Positions 33,104 through 42,533 of a stretch of 64,000 nt of DNA are shown here, piece after piece. A program made the position numbers and the translations under genes. Position 1 is the first letter of the stretch. Each line of letters begins with the position of its first letter. Under the pieces are notes generated by a model. That model had not been told where the DNA came from. It saw nothing but the letters and a program-made list of their open reading frames with translations, and did not search any database. Source of the stretch: Hemerocallis citrina. Lineage: Eukaryota > Streptophyta > Magnoliopsida > Asparagales > Asphodelaceae. The stretch lies in the NCBI GenBank assembly GCA_017893485.1, contig CM030358.1, positions 154,324,706-154,388,705 on the forward strand. The letters are read 5' to 3'.

Positions 33104-33121
33104 TCCCCGGCAACGGCGCCA
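33104..33121 (-). promoter_or_regulatory. Primer binding site, tRNA-Asp type, unit 1
   Basis: On the minus strand TGGCGCCGTTGCCGGGGA lies six bases after the end of LTR B. It is complementary to the 3' end of plant aspartate tRNA (…CGGCAACGGCGCCA). The same site is at 37644-37661 in unit 2. Confidence 0.85.
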
Positions 33122-33127
33122 AAAACT

Positions 33128-34621
33128 TGTTGAGCTATCTAGATGATCTAAACTAGACACAAATTAAAAACCTCGCAAGTGTACGAATCGTTTATAGAAG
33201 CGTAGTGACGAGCAAGGGTCGATCCCACAGAGATTGTAGTACTTAACTCACTAATCAATAAAATAGAAAATAGAATCTTAAAGTATTGATCTAAAAGTCT
33301 AAGGAAATGAAAGAATAAAAATCTAAATTAAATAGCATCACAATTTGAGTCACGAATATCTATTAAAGTCGCTGGGCATTGATTTCCACCTGTAGTCAGT
33401 AATGCTAAGTCACCTATTATTCTAATCACTCATGTTTGTTCCTCTAAGGGCATGGTATCTACTCCTTAAAGTTAATGTTTCCCTAGACCAAGAATTAGGT
33501 ATGGTATCTACTCTAATTCGTTTCTTTCCTTAAGTATTTAGCATGGTATCTACTAAGTTGCACTTGAAGAAAGCATATGAACAATGGAAACGAACAAACA
33601 CTCAAAGTTCTAGAAATTGGTATCAGATCTAGATCCTTCAAGTTGATTAAACCAAGAACCCCGAAAGATTCCCTTGTTACAAGATATGAACACGAGATAC
33701 AGGTCGTCTCAATATGCTCATATAACAGATTCAGATTTATAATACGCAAACTTGATAACCTCAGATTCTGTATGTCAGTCGACTTGCTGTCACCTCAGTC
33801 GACTGCCCTTAGAATTCTGAACAAGTTTGATTATTAAAAATCTATACCAATTCAATCAGATTTAATCAATAAGTAATAGAGTAGCATTCAGAAGAATATA
33901 GCATTACATGACTACGGTTTCAATCTACCCAACTATGAAGTTAGTTGCACATAATACAACCTTTATTGATTAATAAAATAGAATTCATGACTACAATAAA
34001 AATAAGACTCAAAGGAAGAACAGAAGAACACTGATTTGTATGATGTTGAAATTGAGCCCAATCAGCAGTCGACTTGTTCTCCTTCTTTGATGCTTGCTGT
34101 CGATGGCTTTTCTTGATCGGTCCAGCCTCTTTCTCTTAATGCCTCCTGGTTGATATTTATAGAACACGGCTAGAGAATTAGGGTTTGCACTTTTCTTTTA
34201 TAGAAAGGTCCTCTTCTTTTTATTTAATTCCTCCTTTTGATCTGCATTTTATTTCTTTCTCTTTTCTTCGTTTCTTCCTTATCTGCTTTGATTTGGATTT
34301 GGATGAGGAAGGATCTTTAAATATCTTATCTTCTGACTCCGCCGAAGACCAGTCGACTGGCTTGGGAAGCAGTCGACTGTGCCGAGCAGCTTCAACCTTT
34401 CTGTCCGGTCGCCTGTTTGAAGAACCAGTCGACTGATGCTCTGCAAATTCTGTGTAATCATCTTTCAGTCTGTATTAGTCTTGAATCTGCTTCGTTTGCT
34501 GCTTTTAGGCTGTTTCCTATGGAAAAGAGAAAAGAAGAGTAAATCACCACATACAGAGCATTTAAATGTCTAATTTCACTAAGATTATTGCTCCTAAAAG
34601 TGAATATTATTGAGTTCATCA
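33128..34621 (-). repeat. LTR B (middle LTR) of the Athila-like array
   Basis: 1494 bp. It serves as 5' LTR of unit 1 and 3' LTR of unit 2. It differs from LTR C at about 11 positions. It alone has TGAGC at position 4-8 and GCCTCCTGG near 34141, where A and C agree with each other. Confidence 0.9.
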
Positions 34622-35717
34622 AATACCCCCAAACTTAGCTTTTGCTTGTCCTCAAGCAAAAAGTAAAATTATGAACAAGGAAAAAATACTAGTCTCAACC
34701 CATCACACCAAGAATTCTCATTATGCAAGCATCAAAAAATTGCAAACAATTGCAAATAAAGTAAAAACAAGTATACCCACTTTCTCCAGTGCAATTATTT
34801 AGCCATAATCCCTAAAACCAATCATATTTGTCATGCAATTAATTTAATTATAGTATGCAACAACTCAATCATGTGATTATCCCTTTTCACTACTACAAAC
34901 CGAGTAGCAAACTAGAGTTTTTTTTTTTTTTTTTTTTTAATTCTCTTCTCTAAGTTGTCACTTGCCTTTTGACGCGAATGCAAGACATTTGTGATGACTT
35001 CACCCGGTTACTCAACAAGTCACAAACTTTACCGTGCTTTGTATACTCATATTTCAAGTTGCCATTTGACGTAAAAGTAAACATTGGTGATGAATACCCA
35101 TAGTTACTAAGCAACTCAAAAAATTGGAGTAGATTGACTTTATTCAAAAAAAAAATAAAAAATAAAAAATTTATGACTCTATTTACTTAAACTCTGTTTA
35201 GGACTAGATCAAAGGGAATAATCACCAGAAAAAAGCATCACATTTGACTTTTGTGTATAATAGCATGACTCATACAATTTTGTAAGGAATTATGAAACTC
35301 AACAATCCTAAAGTAAATAAGTATACTTACTCTTACTTTATAAGAAATTGTTTATCTAAAAAAAATCAAAAGACTCCAAATGTAAACAACCACCCCCAAA
35401 CTTAGATGGAACATTGTCCTCAATGTTTGCACAAAAACTTCTAATGTTACCACCCAGTTTGAAGGAAAGAAAATAAAGTAAAGAAATGATTAAGGAAATA
35501 AATAAATAGAGAGTGTAAGTACTCCCCTGAAAAATTGGGTTGCCTCCCAATAAGCATTGTGTTTCTTGTCTTCAGCTAGACTCGATGAGTTTGTGCAATG
35601 TATTGAATGGCTCGCAGCTCACAACTCATCTTATTATAAGGTTTCCCCTATGCCCATTCACCTTGAACGTTTGATTTTTTCTCCAACGCTCCATGTGGGG
35701 GAAACCTTTGTAACAAT

Positions 35718-36194
35718 TTATGGACCATACCATCTTGACATAAGCCTATCAGCAATGGTCCACCTTAATGAACCATTGTGCTCTTGCAAGACTCCCTGCA
35801 GCTTCTCTTCTTCCTGCATCCTTAGGTTGGCAACTGTCACAGGTAATGTATGGTTTTTCCCCAAATATTCATACTTCAAGTGTTCATGTAGTGGCTTCAG
35901 CTCCACGTCTGGGATCCTGATAGCAGTCGACTTGCTCCATGCACCAGTCGACTGGTCTGAGGAAATACAAATGTTATCAGACACAAAATTCTCAAATGCA
36001 GGTGCATTCTTACCTGAATATGATTTTGGAGTTTCAAAGTAATGTATTGCCTCTGCAATCCTCCAATCATCATATTCCTGTTCAACTTGAGATAGTATTC
36101 GAGGGTGTGTAATTGTGGCTTGTAATGGATCGACACTATGTTCCTGAAATGTTTGGTCAAAAATTCCCTGATCATCGTGTGGTGCATCAAACAT
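35718..36194 (-). pseudogene. Pol remnant of array unit 2
   Basis: Same frame, length and end point as 31178-31654, with a few substitutions (AEAVHYF/AEAIHYF, LGENH/LGKNH, GALRW/GSLRW). Reverse transcriptase and integrase are absent here too. Confidence 0.75.
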
Positions 36195-36212
36195 TTTATA
36201 CTCAATATCGTC

Positions 36213-37484
36213 CTATAGTGTTGTCACCGATTGGAGCTGTTCTTGTACTCTAGGGTTTGGTATGGTTTGTGGTGGGAGTTCTCCTGCCTTTCTTTCACTT
36301 AACTCCTTAGCAATTTGACCGATTTGAGTTTCCAATTTTTGAATGGCCTGTCCTTGTTGGTTGCTTGTTTGCTGTTGCTGTTGGAGCAATTGAAGGATGG
36401 TGAATTCGAAATCCAACTTCTTCTGTTCTTGTACTGGCCGATCAAACCCTTTCCCAATTTGGAATTGCTGCGTATGCCCTTGAGCGAATTGATTGCCTTG
36501 ATGGTTTTGATTATTGCTCCATGAAAAATTTTGATGATTTTGCCACCCTGGGTTGTACATGTTTGAAAAAGTGTTGTTCTGGGGTGGGTACATTCCCTGT
36601 CCTCCGTAGTTTACGTGCTCATGATCTGTGAAAGAAGACATGGGACATGTATTAGTTGTATGATCAGAATGAGAACAAATTGCACAAATTTCTTTTGGTT
36701 GGTTTTTTACACCACCCAACGTTGAAATTGTATTAACAAGCATATCAATCTTTTTGTTCATAATTTCCATTTCTAATTGCATGCTATCATTGCTAGAAAT
36801 TTCGTAGACTCCCTGTTTTTTCGAAAGGCCCCTCCTTGTTGAGAATTGCTGTGAGTTCTCGCTGAGTTCTTCAAATAGTTTGATGGCCTCCTCACCACTT
36901 TTCCTCATCAAGATTCCATTGCAAGCTGAATCTACAATTGCTCTGTTAGTGTCATTTAGACCCTCATAAAATGCTTGTACCTGATCATCCTTAGGTATAT
37001 TGTGCGTAGGACACTTGAGAAGCTTGTTCTTGAAGTCCTTCCATGCCTCGAAGAATAAATTGCCATCTTTTTGTTGGAAGAGTAGAATTTCTCTTTTTAG
37101 TTGTCTGGTCTTCTGAGCTGGAAAGAATTCTTTCAAGAATTTTGTTGCCAATTGCTCCCATGATTGAATTGATCCTAGTTCCAAAGAATTATACCATAAT
37201 TTAGCATTAAGTTTTAAAGAAAATGGAAACAAGATTAACCTGATTTGTTCAGGGGTAAGCCCTTGGACGCTTTGTGTTATGCAAAGATCAAAGAAATCTT
37301 GCAAATGTAGATGCGGATCCTCGTCTAGTCTGCCACTGAAGTGGGGAACCATGCTGAGTAATTGAGGTGGTAGGTGCATGTTCCCTGTGACTTTAGGTTG
37401 AAAAGCTATGCAAGACGGTTGCTCAATATTCTTTGGAATGAATTTTTCTTGCATTGGTGCTCGATTTGGTATTTTCTCCCCCAT
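36213..37484 (-). CDS. gag: Gag of Athila-like array, unit 2
   Basis: 423 codons from the ATG at 37484 to TAG at 36213, nearly identical to the unit 1 protein (differences such as EHPSC/EQPSC, TENMH/TGNMH, RTQSV/ITQSV, LFLFS/LFPFS, LEPGS/LELGS). Gag core, zinc knuckle and Gln-rich tail are all kept. That both copies stay open points to a young array. Function as in unit 1. Confidence 0.85.
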   Translation of the reverse strand: MGEKIPNRAPMQEKFIPKNIEQPSCIAFQPKVTGNMHLPPQLLSMVPHFSGRLDEDPHLHLQDFFDLCITQSVQGLTPEQIRLILFPFSLKLNAKLWYNSLELGSIQSWEQLATKFLKEFFPAQKTRQLKREILLFQQKDGNLFFEAWKDFKNKLLKCPTHNIPKDDQVQAFYEGLNDTNRAIVDSACNGILMRKSGEEAIKLFEELSENSQQFSTRRGLSKKQGVYEISSNDSMQLEMEIMNKKIDMLVNTISTLGGVKNQPKEICAICSHSDHTTNTCPMSSFTDHEHVNYGGQGMYPPQNNTFSNMYNPGWQNHQNFSWSNNQNHQGNQFAQGHTQQFQIGKGFDRPVQEQKKLDFEFTILQLLQQQQQTSNQQGQAIQKLETQIGQIAKELSERKAGELPPQTIPNPRVQEQLQSVTTL

Positions 37485-37667
37485 TGTTGCTTTTGGAAAA
37501 ATTCGCTGTAAAGTCGACTGGTCCTTGGAGACAGTCGACTGGTCTGTCTGTGAAGAGTGTAACCTGGAAGAAAATGTAAGAGAAGAAGAAAATAAAAAAA
37601 AGAAAAAGATTTGTATTGATTTGTAAGTTAAAATACTAAACAATCCCCGGCAACGGCGCCAAAAACT

Positions 37668-39161
37668 TGTTGTGCTATCTAGATGATCTAAACTAGACAC
37701 AAATTAAAAACCTCGCAAGTGTACGAATCGTTTATAGAAGCGTAGTGACGAGCAAGGGTCGATCCCACAGAGATTGTAGTACTTAACTCACTAATCAATA
37801 AAATAGAAAATAGAATCTTAAAGTATTGATCTAAAAGTCTAAGGAAATGAAAGAACAAAAATCTAAATTAAATAGCATCACAATTTGAGTCACGAATATC
37901 TATTAAAGTCGCTGGGCATTGATTTCCACCTGTAGTCAGTAATGCTAAGTCACCTATTATTCTAATCACTCATGTTTGTTCCTCTAAGGGCATGGTATCT
38001 ACTCCTTAAAGTTAATGTTTCCCTAGACCAAGAATTAGGTATGGTATCTACTCTAATTCGTTTCTTTCCTTAAGTATTTAGCATGGTATCTACTAAGTTG
38101 CACTTGAAGAAAGCATATGAACAATGGAAACGAACAAACACTCAAAGTTCTAGAAATTGGTATCAGATCTAGATCCTTCAAGTTGATTAAACCAAGAACC
38201 CCAAAAGATTCCCTTGTTACAAGATATGAACACGAGATACAGGTCGTCTCAATATGCTCATATAACAGATTCAGATTTATAATACGCAAACTTGATAACC
38301 TCAGATTCTGTATGTCAGTCGACTTGCTGTCACCTCAGTCGACTGCCCTTAGAATTCTGAACAAGTTTGATTATTAAAAATCTATACCAATTCAATCAGA
38401 TTTAATCAATAAGTAATAGAGTAGCATTCAGAAGAATATAGCATTACATGACTACGGTTTCAATCTACCCAGCTATAAAGTTAGTTGCACATAATACAAC
38501 CTTTATTGATTAATAAAATAGAATTCATGACTACAATAAAAATAAGACTCAAATGAAGAACAGAAGAACACTGATTTGTATGATGTTGAAATTGAGCCTA
38601 ATCAGCAGTCGACTTGTTCTCCTTCTTTGATGCTTGCTGTCGATGGCTTTTCTTGATCGGTCCAGCCTCTTTCTCTTAATGCCTCTTGGTTGATATTTAT
38701 AGAACACGGCTAGAGAATTAGGGTTTGCACTTTTCTTTTATAGAAAGGTCCTCTTCTTTTTATTTAATTCCTCTTTTTGATCTGCATTTTATTTCTTTCT
38801 CTTTTCTTCGTTTCTTCCTTATCTGCTTTGATTTGGATTTGGATGAGGAGGGATCTTTAAATATCTTATCTTCTGACTCCGCCGAAGACCAGTCGACTGG
38901 CTTGGGAAGCAGTCGACTGTGCCGAGTAGCTTCAACCTTTCTGTCCGGTCGCCTGTTTGAAGAACCAGTCGACTGATGCTCTGCAAATTCTGTGTAATCA
39001 TCTTTCAGTCTGTATTAGTCTTGAATCTGCTTCGTTTGCTGCTTTTAGGCTGTTTCCTATGGAAAAGAGAAAAGAAGAGTAAATCACCACATACAGAGCA
39101 TTTAAATGTCTAATTTCACTAAGATTATTGCTCCTAAAAGTGAATATTATTGAGTTCATCA
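37668..39161 (-). repeat. LTR C (5' LTR) of the Athila-like array
   Basis: 1494 bp, ending TTCATCA at 39161 and followed by the right target duplication ATCTT (39162-39166). The primer binding site of unit 2 lies at 37644-37661. It differs from A and B at about a dozen places each. Confidence 0.9.
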
Positions 39162-40379
39162 ATCTTCCAAACGGTAAGCTCCTGGCCGAACTACCCTTGT
39201 GATCTTGTAAGGCCCTTCCCAATTCGAAGCCAGCTTGCTCTTCTGATTGGGGAGGGAGATGGCTAGTTTCCTTAGGACTAAATCCCCTTGCTTAAGATTG
39301 GTGGGTCGGACCTTCTTGTTGTACACCAACTCGGCCCTCCTTCGGTAGTTCTCTTGCCGAACTGATGCTCTCTCCCTCAGCTCGTCCACCAGATCTAAGT
39401 TCGCCCTGAGGTCTCTGGCATTCTGTTCCTCGCTGTAGGCTGCGAGGCGAGGGGAAGGTATTCCGACCTCGAGGGGTATCACCGCCTCGGACCCATAGGT
39501 GAGGTTGAAAGGGGACTCTCTTGTGGGGGTCCGCTTGTTGGTGCGATAGTTCCAGAGTATGTTGGGGAGTTGGTCGACCCATAAGCCTTTGGAACATTTG
39601 TCCAACCTCTTCTTTATACCTGTGAGGATCTGCCGATTGGCATTTTCTGCTTGGCCGTTCGACTGAGGGTGGGAGATGGAAGAGAAGCGCTGTTGGATGG
39701 CAAGGTCCTCACACAGAGCTCGGAACGCAGGCCCCGGTAAACTGAGTTCCGTTATCTGTTACGAGGACATGGGGGACGCCGAACCGACAGATGACGCTCT
39801 TCCAGAAGAATTGAAGCACTTTGTTCTCGGTGATAGTGGTGAGGGGCTCGGCCTCGATCCATTTCGAGAAGTAGTCGATGGCTACAACCAAGAACTTGAA
39901 CTGTCCGGGAGCGGGAGGGAACGACCCTAGTAAATCCATTCCCCACATTGCAAAGGGGATAGGACTTGATAGGGAGGCAAGGTTGGCCTGAGGGAGGCGA
40001 TGAACATTGGAATGTCTCTGACAGGAGCCACATTGCCGAACGTGTCGTTCGGCATCTTGGAGGAGAGTCGGCCAGAAGTATCCATAGTTCAAAGCTTTCC
40101 GAGCCAAGACCTAGATCCTGAATGTGCTCCGCCGATGCCCTCGTGGAGCTCTTGTAAAGCGTAATCGGCCTGTTCCGGGGAGAGGCACCTTAGGTACGGT
40201 CGGCCATCCACCTGCGAGAAGGAGCGTTTGTATAAGATTCCCTCGATCAAGACATACCGCTCGGCCCTGGTTCTGACTCGGCGTGCTTCCTTGGGGTCCT
40301 CGGGGAGGAGTCCGTCCCTTAAGAACTCCACTAACGGCTTCATCCAATTATCTTGCAGCAGGACCGGCAATGACTCCAC
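39162..40379 (-). pseudogene. Tat-B integrase (zinc-binding region and catalytic core), frameshifted
   Basis: Frame 1 (40379-40089) gives the linker after RNase H and the start of the zinc-binding region, ending EGIGGAHSGSRS. A 1-base frameshift near 40105 leads to frame 2 (40107-39709), with GYFWPTLLQDAERHV, CGSCQRHSNVH (the two cysteines), and the core start WGMDLLGSFPPAPGQF with TDNGTQFTG. A one-base insertion in a G run near 39733 leads to frame 3, with SNGQAENANRQIL (the glutamate) and DQLPNILWNYRTNKRTPT, then the C-terminal GPYKITRVVRPGAYRLED. All three catalytic acidic residues are present but split between frames. The end of the protein is at 28502-28587, beyond the inserted array. 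Confidence 0.85.
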
Positions 40380-40412
40380 CGAGCCGGATGTCTCGTCTTC
40401 TATGCTCGGCCT

Positions 40413-42068
40413 TTAGAGGACCTCGATCAAAACGGTCTGCTCGAGACCTTGGAGGGAGGATGAGGCCAACTTGGAGAGGGCATCAGCCTGTGAATTTTCC
40501 GCTCGAGGGACTCGTTGGATGAGTGCCTCTTCGAACCGGCTCATGAGTGCTCGGACCTTGGCGAGGTACTTCGCCATTCGCTCGTCTCGCGCCTCGTACT
40601 CACCCAAAACTTGGTTCACAACCAGCTGAGAGTCACTATGGATTCGAAGGCGCCGCGCCCCGGCACTTCGGGCAAGTCCGAGGCCTGCGATGAGTGCCTC
40701 ATACTCCGCCTCGTTGTTCGAGGCCTTGAAGCTCATACGGATCGCATACTGGAGGACGAAGTCATCAGGGCCGTTCAAGATGATACCGACGCCGCTTCCT
40801 TCGTTGCAGGAGGAACCGTCCACGAAGACCGTCCAAATGGGGGGACCGTTCGGGACGTGGTTGACCTCGGGAATGGTGGACTCGACGATGAAGTCGGCAA
40901 GGGCCTGAGCTTTGATAGCAGTCCGAGGCTGGTAGGAGATGTCGTGTTGACTTAGCTCTATGGACCACTTCATAAGCCGGCCCGAGGTTTCGGGCTTGTG
41001 GAGGATCTGTTTCAACGGTTGGTCGGTGAGAACCACAACTGAGTGTGACTGAAAGTACGGGCGGAGCTTCCTTGCCGCCATGATCAGGGCGTAAGCCATC
41101 TTTTCTATCTTCGGATAACGGAGCTCGGCATCGCGAAGCACCTTGCTCACGTAGTAGATGGGCTTCTGAGCCCGGTCTTCCTCCCTTACCAGAACAACAC
41201 TTAGCGTCTGCTCGGAGGCAGCTAAGTAGATGAAGAAGGGTTCCCCCGGAACGGGCTTGCTGAGCAGGGGAGGATTGACCAAGTATGCTTTCAGCTGTTC
41301 GAAGGACTTTTGTTGCGGTTCGCCCCACTGGAAACCCTTGGCTCCCCTGAGAGCCTTGAAGAAGGTGAGGCACTTTTCCCCCGACTTCGAAAGGAACCGC
41401 CCAATCATGGCGAGCCGACCCGTAAGCTTCTGCACTTCTTTAACGTTCCGGGGCGGGGCCATGTCCAGTATGGCCTTGATTTTCTCAGGATTTGCTTCGA
41501 TCCCCCGCTGGCTCACCATCAAGCCGAGGAACTTTCCTGAGGAGACTCCGAACGCACATTTATTCGGATTTAGTCTCATACTGTGTCTTCTCAATACGCC
41601 GAACGCCTCCTGGAGGTCGGCCACATGGTCGGTACCTCGGATGCTTTTAACGAGCATGTCGTCGACGTACACTTCCATGTTGCTGCCAATTTGGCTCTGG
41701 AAGACTTTGTTGACGAGGCGCTGGTAGGTGGCCCCAGCGTTCTTCAAACCGAACGACATGACCCTATAACAGTAGAGGCCCTGGTCAGTGATGAAGGAGG
41801 TCTTCGGAATGTCCGGGGAGAACATTCGAATCTGGTTATAGCCGGAGAAGGCGTCCATGAAGCTGAGGAGCTCATGGCCCGAGGTGGCATCAATGAGGGT
41901 GTCAATATTTGGGAGAGGGAATGGATCCTTCGGACACGCCTTATTTAGGTCGGTGAAGTCGATGCATATCCTCCAAGAACCGTTGGACTTCTTTACCATT
42001 ACAACGTTGGAGAGCCACTCGGGGTAGTTCACCTCCTGTATGAACCGAGCCTTTAAGAGTTTATCCAC
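40413..42068 (-). pseudogene. pol: Tat-B reverse transcriptase and two RNase H domains
   Basis: An open frame of 551 codons. The reverse transcriptase carries WRICIDFTDLNKACPKDPFP (about residue 32), the FxDAFSGYNQI motif (about 71) and the catalytic YVDD at 134-137. The first RNase H follows (PIYYVSKVLRDAELRYPKIE, about 310). A second, archaeal-type RNase H begins WTVFVDGSSCNEGSG (about 412), with its acidic residues in VDGSS, NEAEYEAL, HSDSQLV and SQADALSKL. Dual RNase H marks the Tat clade. The frame ends at TAA 40413-40415, which looks like a CAA to TAA change because the conserved continuation (RPSIEDETSG) follows in frame. At its upstream side a TGA at 42090 separates it from the protease. 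Confidence 0.9.
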
Positions 42069-42089
42069 CTCCTCCTTGATGGCCTGCTG

Positions 42090-42485
42090 TCACTCGGGAG
42101 CGAATTTTCGCCTCTTCTGCTGAACCTGTTTGCACCCCTGTTCGACACTTAGGCGGTGGACTAGCAGCTCCTCGGAAATCCCGGGCATATCCGCGGCTGA
42201 CCAAGCAAACAGGTCGCGGTTATCCGGGATGCATTGCACCAAGTCAGAACACAGTGCAGTCGGCAAGGACTTGCTGATGAGGAACTTTTGACTCGGGTCC
42301 TCGTCCGAAAAGAGTACTTCTTCCAATTCGTCTGCCGGCTCGGACGTGGGTCGGACATTCGGCTCGGGAATCTCTAGGGTCTCGAGGGAGAGCACCGGAC
42401 CCCCCGTGGAAGTCATGTAGCACTTCTGAGCCGTCTCTTGGCTGCCCCTGATTTCTCCCACTCCCGACCGAGTGGGGAACTTCAT
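42090..42485 (-). pseudogene. Tat-B protease end and linker to reverse transcriptase
   Basis: A 131-codon frame (MKFPTRSGVGEIRGSQETAQ, later LFAWSAADMPGI and VQQKRRKFAPE) that is in register with the gag-protease frame upstream and the reverse transcriptase downstream. The LFAWS...MPGI motif is the conserved segment just before reverse transcriptase. It is bounded by two in-frame TGA codons (about 42531 and 42090), each in a context where arginine (CGA) is expected. Confidence 0.8.
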
Positions 42486-42533
42486 TTTAAGGTGGTACGC
42501 TGAAGGGACAGCTTCCAGGGCAGCTAGGCCGGG

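Larger units (their letters stand above)
28588..39161 (-). mobile_element. Three-LTR tandem array of an Athila-like gag-only retrotransposon
   Basis: The unit is 4540 bp. LTR copies start at 28588, 33128 and 37668 and each is 1494 bp (TGTTGTGC or TGTTGAGC ... TTCATCA). Two internal regions of 3046 bp lie between them. Each internal region has, on the minus strand, a primer binding site for aspartate tRNA, an open gag gene, a short pol remnant that stops just before reverse transcriptase, an AT-rich noncoding part, and a polypurine tract (CTAAGTTTGGGGGTATT). The whole block, not each unit, is flanked by ATCTT. The gag sequence and the CTAAGTTTGGGGG tract resemble Athila elements. Reverse transcriptase, RNase H and integrase are absent, so it is non-autonomous. 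Confidence 0.9.

Noticed and set aside
31673..33160. Start of gag in the LTR at 33160 (495 codons)
   Set aside because: The first 72 codons would cover LTR sequence and the primer binding site; the ATG at 32944 is the likely start.
40515..41948. Plus-strand frames of 120-165 codons
   Set aside because: Shadows of the GC-rich reverse transcriptase and RNase H gene on the minus strand.
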